A program made the translations under genes and the position numbers. From Edwardsiella tarda ATCC 15947 = NBRC 105688 (GTDB lineage Bacteria > Pseudomonadota > Gammaproteobacteria > Enterobacterales > Enterobacteriaceae), in contig NZ_CP084506.1 of NCBI RefSeq assembly GCF_003113495.2, forward strand, positions 3,534,001 through 3,598,000: 64,000 nt of DNA, given 5' to 3'. The notes under the pieces are model-generated. The model had not been told where the DNA came from, ran no database searches, and was given only the letters and a program-made list of their open reading frames with translations. Below are positions 55,493-64,000 of this stretch, piece by piece. How positions within the stretch are numbered: the stretch's first letter is position 1; each line of letters begins with the position of its first letter.

Positions 55493-57382
55493 ATGTTTTA
55501 CCCCGATCCCTTTGATGTCATCATTATCGGCGGCGGCCATGCCGGTACCGAAGCGGCCATGGCTTCAGCCCGAATGGGCCGCCAGGCCCTACTGTTAACT
55601 CACAATATCGACACGCTTGGCCATATGTCATGTAATCCGGCTATCGGCGGCATCGGTAAGGGACACTTAGTTAAAGAGGTCGATGCCCTGGGTGGATTAA
55701 TGGCTCAGGCGATCGACAAAGGCGGGATCCAATTCCGGATCCTCAACGGCAGCAAGGGCCCCGCGGTGCGGGCGACACGTGCGCAAGCGGATCGTGTGTT
55801 GTACCGCCAAGCGGTTCGTATGGCATTGGAAAACCAGCCTAATCTGATGATCTTCCAACAGGCCGTCGAGGATCTGATCGTCGAAAACGATCGTGTCGTT
55901 GGCGCGATCACTCAGATGGGACTAAAGTTCCGGGCGAAAGCGGTCGTATTGACGGTTGGAACCTTCCTAAACGGTAAGATCCATATCGGTCTGGAAAACT
56001 ACAGTGGGGGTCGTGCCGGGGATCCGCCTTCGATCGGTCTTGCCCATCGACTGCGTGAACTGCCATTACGCGTCAACCGGTTGAAGACGGGAACTCCGCC
56101 CCGTTTGGATGCTCGAACCATCGATCTCGCCGCCTTAGCACAGCAACATGGCGATAATCCGGCACCGGTGTTCTCCTTCCTGGGTGACGCAAGTCAACAT
56201 CCGCGTCAGCTACCCTGTTATATCACCCATACTAACGAACGTACTCATGAGGTGATCCGTAACAATCTGGATCGTAGCCCGATGTATGCAGGGATCATCG
56301 AAGGGATCGGCCCACGCTATTGCCCTTCGATCGAAGATAAAGTCATGCGCTTTGCCGATCGTAACGCGCATCAGATCTTCTTAGAGCCAGAAGGGCTAAC
56401 CAGCAACGAGATCTACCCTAACGGCATCTCCACCAGCCTGCCATTCGATGTTCAGATGGCGATCGTGCGCTCGATGGATGGAATGCAAAATGCCCGAATC
56501 GTGCGCCCAGGCTATGCTATCGAGTATGACTTTTTCGATCCGCGCGATCTGAAGCCAACATTGGAAAGCAAGTATATCCAGGGATTATTCTTCGCCGGTC
56601 AGATTAATGGCACCACCGGTTACGAAGAAGCCGCTGCCCAAGGTCTGCTGGCGGGCCTCAATGCTGGGCGTTGTGCCGCCGAGTTGGAAGGTTGGGCTCC
56701 ACGGCGAGATCAGGCTTATCTCGGTGTCTTGGTGGATGATCTCTGCACTCTAGGGACCAAAGAGCCGTACCGTATGTTCACTTCGCGGGCCGAATATCGC
56801 CTGATGCTACGCGAAGACAATGCCGATCTGCGCCTCACACCGATCGGGCGTGAATTGGGTCTGGTTGACGATGAACGTTGGGCTCACTTCAACCGGAAGT
56901 TAGAAAACATGGAACGGGAGCGTCAGCGTCTGCGTGATACCTGGGTACATCCCCAGGCCGAGCAGGCGGCGACAATCAATGCGTTGCTGAAGACGCCGTT
57001 ATCGCGCGAGGCTAATGGCGAAGATCTGCTGCGGCGCCCGGAGATGGATTACGCTGCGCTCACTTCATTAGCCCCGTTTGCGCCCCCGCTAGAGGATCGT
57101 CAGGCGGCCGAGCAGGTTGAGATTCAAGTTAAATATCAAGGTTATATTGCTAGACAGCAGGATGAGATCGAAAAGCAGATGCGTAACGAGCACACCCTGT
57201 TGCCGGCCGATTTGGATTATCGCCAGGTGAATGGCTTGTCTAACGAGGTGATCGCCAAGCTTAACGATCATAAACCAAGTTCTATCGGGCAAGCATCGCG
57301 TATCTCCGGCATCACTCCGGCCGCGATCTCCATTCTACTGGTTTGGTTGAAGAAGCAGGGAATGCTACGCCGCAGCGTTTAA
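55493..57382 (+). CDS. mnmG: tRNA uridine-5-carboxymethylaminomethyl modification enzyme MnmG (GidA)
   Basis: FAD protein that with MnmE installs cmnm5 at wobble U34. 629 aa from the ATG at 55493, behind GAGGTG; the frame is open for 69 codons more through oriC, but the conserved protein begins [22 protein letters not shown]. Seen: the dinucleotide fold [25 protein letters not shown] with a catalytic Cys, and a second Cys in PCYITHTN. Densely packed with GATC sites in its first kilobase. Confidence 0.97.
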   Translation: MFYPDPFDVIIIGGGHAGTEAAMASARMGRQALLLTHNIDTLGHMSCNPAIGGIGKGHLVKEVDALGGLMAQAIDKGGIQFRILNGSKGPAVRATRAQADRVLYRQAVRMALENQPNLMIFQQAVEDLIVENDRVVGAITQMGLKFRAKAVVLTVGTFLNGKIHIGLENYSGGRAGDPPSIGLAHRLRELPLRVNRLKTGTPPRLDARTIDLAALAQQHGDNPAPVFSFLGDASQHPRQLPCYITHTNERTHEVIRNNLDRSPMYAGIIEGIGPRYCPSIEDKVMRFADRNAHQIFLEPEGLTSNEIYPNGISTSLPFDVQMAIVRSMDGMQNARIVRPGYAIEYDFFDPRDLKPTLESKYIQGLFFAGQINGTTGYEEAAAQGLLAGLNAGRCAAELEGWAPRRDQAYLGVLVDDLCTLGTKEPYRMFTSRAEYRLMLREDNADLRLTPIGRELGLVDDERWAHFNRKLENMERERQRLRDTWVHPQAEQAATINALLKTPLSREANGEDLLRRPEMDYAALTSLAPFAPPLEDRQAAEQVEIQVKYQGYIARQQDEIEKQMRNEHTLLPADLDYRQVNGLSNEVIAKLNDHKPSSIGQASRISGITPAAISILLVWLKKQGMLRRSV

Positions 57383-57393
57383 CTATGGCTTCC

Positions 57394-57448
57394 GAGCCGC
57401 CTTAGCGCGGCTCATCACTTCGTTCTGGCCTCCGCAGTGTTGCTGCGG
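57394..57448 (+). other. two hairpins between mnmG and rsmG
   Basis: GAGCCGC/GCGGCTC (57394-57413, 6-nt loop) and CCGCAG/CTGCGG (57432-57448, 5-nt loop). Neither has a T run, so read-through into rsmG is expected. Confidence 0.5.
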
Positions 57449-57479
57449 CCGAGCTGGATTTGACAGAGGAAAAGAACCC

Positions 57480-58100
57480 GTGCACAAGCAACTGGATACG
57501 CTGCTGGCGCAGGCTGGCATTTCGTTAACCGATCAGCAAAAACAGCAGCTATTGGCGTATGTCGAGCTGCTGGATAAGTGGAATAAGGCGTATAACCTGA
57601 CTTCCGTACGCGATCCGCGTGAGATGTTGGTTCGCCATATCATGGACAGCATCGTGGTCAGTCCTCATCTGCAAGGACAACGCTTTATCGATGTGGGTAC
57701 GGGACCCGGACTACCGGGGATTCCGTTGGCTATCGTACGTCCCGAGTCTCACTTCACGCTATTGGATAGTCTGGGGAAACGGGTACGTTTCCTACGCCAA
57801 GTACAGCATGCGCTGCAACTGAACAATATCGAGCCGGTACAGAGCCGGGTAGAAAGCTTTGTGGCTGAACCGCCATTCGATGGTGTTATCAGTCGTGCCT
57901 TCGCCTCGTTACAGGATATGCTCGCTTGGTGTCATCACCTACCGGCCGCTCCGCATGGGCGGTTTTATGCGCTGAAGGGCGTGGTCCCGCAGGATGAATT
58001 GCAGAGTTTACCTGATGGCGTGACCTTGGAATCGGTGATCCGCTTGCAGGTACCGATGCTGGAAGGGGAGCGTCATCTGGTGGTGCTTAAAGCACATTAA
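57480..58100 (+). CDS. rsmG: 16S rRNA (guanine527-N7)-methyltransferase RsmG (GidB)
   Basis: 206 aa, Rossmann-fold SAM methyltransferase. SAM motif [16 protein letters not shown] near residue 66, and SRAFASL. Begins at GTG 57480 behind GAGGAAAAG; this matches the E. coli N terminus closely ([20 protein letters not shown]). Loss of this enzyme gives low-level streptomycin resistance in other bacteria. Confidence 0.95.
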   Translation: MHKQLDTLLAQAGISLTDQQKQQLLAYVELLDKWNKAYNLTSVRDPREMLVRHIMDSIVVSPHLQGQRFIDVGTGPGLPGIPLAIVRPESHFTLLDSLGKRVRFLRQVQHALQLNNIEPVQSRVESFVAEPPFDGVISRAFASLQDMLAWCHHLPAAPHGRFYALKGVVPQDELQSLPDGVTLESVIRLQVPMLEGERHLVVLKAH

Positions 58101-58247
58101 TTTTGTTTTTTATCAAAAAAAATCAAAAAAACCATTGATTGAGAAATAAACAGAATCCTGGAGGCCGAGCCTAACCATCAATTCATTGCCGAGCACTCTG
58201 TTTTACTTTTTTTTACACGGGTGACCAGGTGAAGGGTATCGGTGTAC

Positions 58248-58316
58248 GGGGATCGACGTATCGTATCCCCCCATTTGCCGGGTGTTTTCGCCCTTTGAGG
58301 CGGGGGCGATGGGGGG
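58248..58316 (+). promoter_or_regulatory. mutually exclusive hairpins in the rsmG-atpI gap
   Basis: ATCCCC at 58265-58270 can pair with GGGGAT at 58248-58253 (extended by CGA/TCG with one bulge). The overlapping CCCCCCAT (58267-58274) can instead pair with ATGGGGGG (58309-58316) around an inner TCGCCC/GGGCGA stem (58288-58309). Both folds cannot form together. No function is known. It lies in the 650-bp non-coding gap before atpI. Confidence 0.45.
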
Positions 58317-58429
58317 AACGACGTGGGTTACTCCGTATGTCAATAGGCTGTTTCTATTTGGTTTTACTTAGTAGATTGTTGCGTTAATAACCTAACTTTA
58401 TGATTTTAAATGTCTATATTAGCAATTTT

Positions 58430-58462
58430 GGCTAAAGATTAGCCTTAACCCTATGGTATACA
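58430..58462 (+). promoter_or_regulatory. candidate atp operon promoter
   Basis: TGGTATACA at 58454-58462 is an extended -10 (TG-n-TATACA). No good -35 is present at 17 bp; a GGCTAA/TTAGCC dyad (58430-58444) lies there instead. Placed 290 bp before atpI; assignment is tentative. Confidence 0.4.
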
Positions 58463-58750
58463 GGCTTTTTTATCGCTTTATTTTGTGATCATCTACGCTG
58501 GCAAAAATGTAATATTGGAATTGTCAGATGTATCACTAAAAATGATTATTACGTCGATTCTGTGGCTTTGACGATAAAACGTGAAAATATTTAAATTACT
58601 ATTCACTTTTTGGCTACTTATGCATTGAATTTGTAGGTGTGCACCGTATAATTTTCACGTTTTTCTGGCTTGACTCTGCCTCGTAAAGGCAGTTTTATTA
58701 CGTCACTCAAATCAGCATACCTCCTGGGGGGTACGGAGAGAGCAAACGTC

Positions 58751-59128
58751 ATGTCTGGAGCACTCTATGGCGGGAAGACAGTACGTAACCTGCTGATTCT
58801 ACAGTTAGTGACCTTTGTTCTATTCAGTATTTGTCTGTCGATGAAAACGGCGAACTGGGGATGGTCCGCACTCTTGGGCGGTCTATCAGCCTGGTTACCC
58901 AATGCTGTCTTTATGCTGTTTGCTTTACGTCAGCGAGTAGGGGAGCCGGGAGAGGGACGTATCGCTTGGGCATTTGTCACCGGCGAGGCGCTGAAGGTGG
59001 TCTGTACGATCGCGCTGCTTATCGTGTCGCTAGGGTGGTTGAAAGCGGTCTTTCTTCCGCTAGGCCTGACTTACATTGCGGTGCTGGTGGTGCAGATCAC
59101 CGCGCCAGCATTTATTAGTCGTAATTAA
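58751..59128 (+). CDS. atpI: ATP synthase accessory protein AtpI
   Basis: Small membrane protein that helps assemble the c-ring. 125 aa from the ATG at 58751; about four hydrophobic segments. Similar to E. coli AtpI in GRIAWAFVTGEALKVV and the C-terminal VLVVQITAPAFI. The open frame reaches upstream to 58670 but the family length fits the later start. First gene of the atp operon. Confidence 0.9.
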   Translation: MSGALYGGKTVRNLLILQLVTFVLFSICLSMKTANWGWSALLGGLSAWLPNAVFMLFALRQRVGEPGEGRIAWAFVTGEALKVVCTIALLIVSLGWLKAVFLPLGLTYIAVLVVQITAPAFISRN

Positions 59129-59153
59129 AACAGTTACCGTATTAACTACTTAA

Positions 59154-59987
<834 letters not shown>

Positions 59988-60016
59988 TTATTTTTTAACA
60001 ACACTACTGCGTTTAA

Positions 60017-60310
<294 letters not shown>

Positions 60311-60335
60311 TAACTAATTTAAGAGGCATTGTGCT

Positions 60336-60806
60336 GTGAATCTTAACGCAACAATCCTCGGCCAGGCCATCGCGTTTGTCCTGTTCGTCTGGTTCTGTAT
60401 GAAGTATGTATGGCCGCCGATTATGGCTGCCATCGAGAAGCGTCAGAAAGAGATTGCTGACGGTCTCTCTTCCGCAGAGCGTGCGAAAAAAGATCTGGAC
60501 TTGGCGCAAGCCAATGCGACCGACCAGCTGAAAAAGGCGAAGGCTGACGCACAGGTGATCATCGAGCAAGCGAATAAGCGTAAGTCTCAGATCATCGATG
60601 AGGCGAAAGCCGAAGCGGAACAGGAACGTGCCAAGATCGTCGCGCAGGCGCAGGCAGAAATCGATGCCGAGCGTAAGCGTGCGCGTGAAGAGCTGCGTAA
60701 ACAGGTCGCCATGCTGGCTATCGCCGGTGCCGAGAAGATTATTGAACGTTCCGTGGATGAAGCTGCGAACAGCGACATCGTCGATAAACTAGTCGCTGAA
60801 CTGTAA
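60336..60806 (+). CDS. atpF: ATP synthase F0 subunit b
   Basis: 156 aa peripheral stalk: one N-terminal membrane helix ([22 protein letters not shown]) and a long charged coiled coil. Starts at GTG 60336 after AAGAGG, giving [10 protein letters not shown] as in E. coli. Confidence 0.97.
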   Translation: MNLNATILGQAIAFVLFVWFCMKYVWPPIMAAIEKRQKEIADGLSSAERAKKDLDLAQANATDQLKKAKADAQVIIEQANKRKSQIIDEAKAEAEQERAKIVAQAQAEIDAERKRAREELRKQVAMLAIAGAEKIIERSVDEAANSDIVDKLVAEL

Positions 60807-60820
60807 GGAGGGAGGGGCCG

Positions 60821-61354
60821 ATGTCTGAATTTATCACGGTAGCTCGCCCCTACGCCAAAGCAGCTTTTGACTTTGCTGTTGAGCATAACAGCCTGGATCG
60901 TTGGCAGACTATGCTGGCATTCAGCGCTGAGGTGACCCGCAATGAAAGCGTGGCCGAAATGTTGTCCGGTGCCCTGGCTCCGGAGACCCTTGCGGCGTGT
61001 TTCATCAAGATTTGCGGTGACCAGCTCGATCAATCCGGTCAGAACTTCATTAGAGTGATGGCGGAAAACGGACGTTTACAGGTTATTCCTGACGTGCTGC
61101 AGCAGTTTATTGCGCTGCGAGATGCGATGGAAGCGACGGCGGATGTAGAAGTCACCTCTGCCGCGCCTCTGAGTCAGACGCAGCTGGATAAAATCAGCGC
61201 CGCAATGGAACAACGTCTGTCACGTAAAGTGAAGCTGAATTGCAAAATTGATAAGTCTGTATTGGCCGGCGTGGTGATCCGCGCGGGTGACTTGGTGATC
61301 GATGGCAGCATCCGCGGCCGTCTGGATCGCCTAGCAGACGTCTTGCAGTCTTAA
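60821..61354 (+). CDS. atpH: ATP synthase F1 subunit delta
   Basis: 177 aa, links the b stalk to the top of F1. [21 protein letters not shown] at the N terminus and the C-terminal [22 protein letters not shown] signature. 14 bp after atpF with a GGAGG site. Confidence 0.97.
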   Translation: MSEFITVARPYAKAAFDFAVEHNSLDRWQTMLAFSAEVTRNESVAEMLSGALAPETLAACFIKICGDQLDQSGQNFIRVMAENGRLQVIPDVLQQFIALRDAMEATADVEVTSAAPLSQTQLDKISAAMEQRLSRKVKLNCKIDKSVLAGVVIRAGDLVIDGSIRGRLDRLADVLQS

Positions 61355-61366
61355 GGGGACTGGAGC

Positions 61367-62908
61367 ATGCAACTGAATTCCACCGAAATCAGCGAACTGA
61401 TCAAGCAGCGCATTGCTCAGTTCGACGTGGTGAGCGAGGCTCACAACGAAGGTACAATCGTCTCCGTGAGCGACGGGATTATCCGTGTTCACGGTTTGGC
61501 GGATGTCATGCAGGGCGAGATGATCGCGCTGCCGGGCAACCGCTACGCTATCGCACTGAACCTGGAGCGCGACTCTGTTGGGGCGGTAGTGATGGGGCCC
61601 TACGCTGACCTGGCCGAAGGCATGAAGGTCAAGTGTACCGGCCGTATTCTGGAAGTTCCGGTAGGCCGTGGTCTGCTGGGCCGCGTGGTGAACACCCTGG
61701 GTGAACCGATCGACGGTAAAGGTCCGGTCGAGCACGACGGCTTCTCCGCCGTTGAAGCTATCGCCCCGGGCGTTATCGAGCGTCAGTCGGTCGATCAACC
61801 AGTACAGACGGGCTATAAGTCTGTCGATGCCATGATCCCGATCGGCCGTGGTCAGCGTGAGTTGATCATCGGCGACCGTCAGACCGGTAAAACCGCGCTG
61901 GCCGTCGATGCCATCATCAACCAGCGTGACTCCGGCATTAAGTGTATCTATGTCGCTATCGGTCAGAAGGCCTCTACCATCGCGAACGTGGTGCGTAAGC
62001 TGGAAGAGCACGGTGCACTGGCGAACACCATCGTCGTGGTCGCTTCGGCTTCTGAATCCGCTGCATTGCAATACCTGGCACCGTATGCCGGTTGTGCAAT
62101 GGGTGAGTATTTCCGTGATCGCGGCGAAGACGCGCTGATCATCTACGATGATCTGTCCAAGCAAGCGGTCGCTTATCGTCAAATCTCCCTGCTGCTCCGT
62201 CGTCCGCCTGGACGTGAAGCATTCCCGGGCGACGTATTCTACCTCCACTCCCGTCTTCTGGAGCGTGCGGCGCGTGTTAACGCCGATTACGTCGAGGCTT
62301 TCACTAAGGGTGAAGTCAAGGGACAAACGGGCTCACTGACGGCGCTGCCGATCATTGAAACCCAAGCCGGGGACGTTTCCGCGTTCGTTCCGACCAACGT
62401 AATCTCGATTACCGATGGTCAGATCTTCCTGGAATCCAACCTGTTTAACGCCGGTATCCGTCCTGCGGTTAACCCGGGGATCTCCGTATCCCGTGTGGGT
62501 GGCGCGGCACAGACCAAGATCATGAAGAAACTGTCCGGTGGTATTCGTACCGCGTTGGCACAGTATCGTGAACTGGCAGCTTTCTCCCAGTTCGCCTCTG
62601 ATCTGGATGACGCGACCCGTAAACAGTTGAGCCATGGTCAGAAAGTTACCGAACTGCTGAAACAGAAGCAGTACGCGCCGATGTCCGTTGCCGCACAGTC
62701 GCTGGTGCTGTTTGCCGCCGAACGTGGCTACTTGGAAGACGTCGAACTGGCGAAGATTGGTGCCTTTGAAGCGGCATTGATGGCTTACGTTGAGCGTGAG
62801 CAGGCCGACCTGATGCAACAAATCAACCAGACCGGTGCTTATAACGACGAGATCGAAGGCAAGCTGAAAGGCATCCTCGATACCTTCAAAGCAACCCAGT
62901 CCTGGTAA
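61367..62908 (+). CDS. atpA: ATP synthase F1 subunit alpha
   Basis: 513 aa, non-catalytic nucleotide site. P-loop GDRQTGKTA near residue 169, the [17 protein letters not shown] signature, and the catalytic arginine of the neighbouring beta site in this block. 12 bp after atpH. Confidence 0.98.
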   Translation: MQLNSTEISELIKQRIAQFDVVSEAHNEGTIVSVSDGIIRVHGLADVMQGEMIALPGNRYAIALNLERDSVGAVVMGPYADLAEGMKVKCTGRILEVPVGRGLLGRVVNTLGEPIDGKGPVEHDGFSAVEAIAPGVIERQSVDQPVQTGYKSVDAMIPIGRGQRELIIGDRQTGKTALAVDAIINQRDSGIKCIYVAIGQKASTIANVVRKLEEHGALANTIVVVASASESAALQYLAPYAGCAMGEYFRDRGEDALIIYDDLSKQAVAYRQISLLLRRPPGREAFPGDVFYLHSRLLERAARVNADYVEAFTKGEVKGQTGSLTALPIIETQAGDVSAFVPTNVISITDGQIFLESNLFNAGIRPAVNPGISVSRVGGAAQTKIMKKLSGGIRTALAQYRELAAFSQFASDLDDATRKQLSHGQKVTELLKQKQYAPMSVAAQSLVLFAAERGYLEDVELAKIGAFEAALMAYVEREQADLMQQINQTGAYNDEIEGKLKGILDTFKATQSW

Positions 62909-62970
62909 TAGCCTTACGGCCTGCCGGCAGTAATACGGTGGGCCGTAAAAGGTTTTGAGGAGAAGCAGAG

Positions 62971-63834
62971 ATGGCCGGCGCGAAAGAGATACGTAGCAAG
63001 ATCGCCAGCGTGCAAAACACGCAAAAGATCACGAAAGCGATGGAGATGGTCGCCGCCTCCAAAATGCGTAAAACGCAGGATCGCATGGCGGCCAGCCGTC
63101 CCTATGCAGAAACCATGCGCAAAGTGATTGGTCACCTTGCGCTGGGGAATCTGGAATACAAACACCCGTACCTGGAAGAGCGCGATGTGAAGCGCGTGGG
63201 GTATCTGGTGGTTTCTACCGACCGTGGTCTGTGCGGTGGCTTGAACATTAACCTGTTTAAGAAACTGCTGACAGAGATGAAAGAGTGGAACCAGAAGAGC
63301 GTGGACATCGATCTCGCGCTGATCGGTTCGAAAGCGGTCTCTTTCTTTGGGTCCGTGGGTGGCAATGTTGTCGCTCAGGTTACCGGTATGGGGGATAACC
63401 CCTCGCTGTCCGAGTTGATCGGTCCGGTGAAGGTGATGCTGCAGGCCTATGATGAAGGCCGTCTGGATCGCCTGTATGTGGTGAGCAACAAGTTCATCAA
63501 TACCATGGCCCAAGAACCACAGGTCCTTCAGTTGTTGCCGTTGCCGAAGGCTGACGATGCAGAGCTGAAGCGGAAATCATGGGATTACCTGTACGAACCG
63601 GATCCTAAGGCGCTGTTGGATACCTTGCTGCGCCGTTATGTGGAATCTCAGGTTTATCAGGGCGTCGTGGAAAACCTGGCCAGTGAGCAGGCCGCGCGAA
63701 TGGTTGCTATGAAGGCAGCAACCGATAACGGCGGCAACCTGATCAAAGAGCTGCAGTTGGTCTACAACAAGGCTCGTCAGGCCAGCATCACCCAGGAGCT
63801 GACCGAGATCGTCTCGGGTGCTGCTGCGGTTTAA
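62971..63834 (+). CDS. atpG: ATP synthase F1 subunit gamma
   Basis: 287 aa central rotor shaft. N-terminal helix [30 protein letters not shown] and C-terminal helix [36 protein letters not shown] form the coiled coil. 62 bp after atpA. Confidence 0.98.
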   Translation: MAGAKEIRSKIASVQNTQKITKAMEMVAASKMRKTQDRMAASRPYAETMRKVIGHLALGNLEYKHPYLEERDVKRVGYLVVSTDRGLCGGLNINLFKKLLTEMKEWNQKSVDIDLALIGSKAVSFFGSVGGNVVAQVTGMGDNPSLSELIGPVKVMLQAYDEGRLDRLYVVSNKFINTMAQEPQVLQLLPLPKADDAELKRKSWDYLYEPDPKALLDTLLRRYVESQVYQGVVENLASEQAARMVAMKAATDNGGNLIKELQLVYNKARQASITQELTEIVSGAAAV

Positions 63835-63868
63835 GAGCTAGGTTTACGAATTACGTAGAGGATTCAAG

Positions 63869-64000
63869 ATGGCTACTGGAAAGATTATCCAGGTTATCGG
63901 CGCTGTGGTGGACGTGGAGTTCCCGCAAGATGCCGTGCCGAAGGTGTATAACGCACTGGAAGTAAAAGGCGGTGCCACGAAACTGGTACTGGAAGTGCAG
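63869..64000 (+). CDS. atpD: ATP synthase F1 subunit beta, N-terminal part (runs off the window)
   Basis: First 44 codons of the catalytic subunit: [21 protein letters not shown], the family's opening beta-barrel. Good AGAGG site upstream. atpC should follow outside the window. Confidence 0.96.
   Translation, partial: MATGKIIQVIGAVVDVEFPQDAVPKVYNALEVKGGATKLVLEVQ

Noticed and set aside
61331..62326. Minus-strand open frame of about 330 codons opposite atpA
   Set aside because: Antisense shadow of a strongly conserved gene; the composition (rich in His, Asp, Gln, Arg) is typical of a reverse frame.

Overview
The window is a 64-kb stretch of chromosome around the replication origin of an enterobacterium (order Enterobacterales). 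Protein wording, gene order, the 16S-23S-5S operon and oriC are all close to Escherichia coli but clearly diverged. Edwardsiella or a close relative (Hafniaceae) is my best guess, as an inference from the 16S wording and the argCBGH arrangement and not from a search. No prophage, insertion sequence, CRISPR array or toxin island was seen. Almost everything is core genome, and the interest lies in rearranged synteny, regulatory DNA, small genes and RNAs.

Left arm (1-13.9 kb): arginine biosynthesis (argCBGH on the minus strand, divergent from argE with two tandem ARG boxes between them), then ppc and metF (with Met boxes). A non-colinear block follows: a TetR regulator divergent from an AhpD-like protein gene, and mdfA. 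Next come dtd, yihY and yihX. Middle-left (13.9-33.7 kb): typA; glnA-ntrB-ntrC with a textbook sigma-54/NtrC/CRP control region; the small gene yshB; the transporter yidE; hemN; an unnamed 57-codon gene; yihI; the CsrA-sponge RNA csrC; engB; Spot 42; polA; yihG; dsbA; srkA; yihD; and mobAB.

Centre (33.8-39.5 kb): one complete rRNA operon on the minus strand, in the order P1-P2-16S-tRNA-Ile-tRNA-Ala-23S-5S-tRNA-Thr-5S. Its promoter side is next to yieP and its 5S side is next to mobB. In E. coli those flanks belong to two different operons (rrnC and rrnA), so this operon sits at a genome-rearrangement junction.

Right arm (39.6-64 kb): yieP, hsrA, the ribose operon rbsDACBKR (two perfect RbsR-type operators), kup, ravA-viaA, asnA/asnC, mioC, oriC, mnmG, rsmG, and the ATP synthase operon atpIBEFHAGD up to the start of atpD. 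From yieP to atpD the gene order is the same as in E. coli.

Functional themes are nitrogen and amino-acid assimilation (arg, gln, asn), carbon entry (ppc, rbs), global post-transcriptional control (csrC, Spot 42), translation (rrn, typA, engB, mnmG, rsmG, dtd), replication initiation (oriC, polA, mioC DnaA boxes) and energy conversion (atp).
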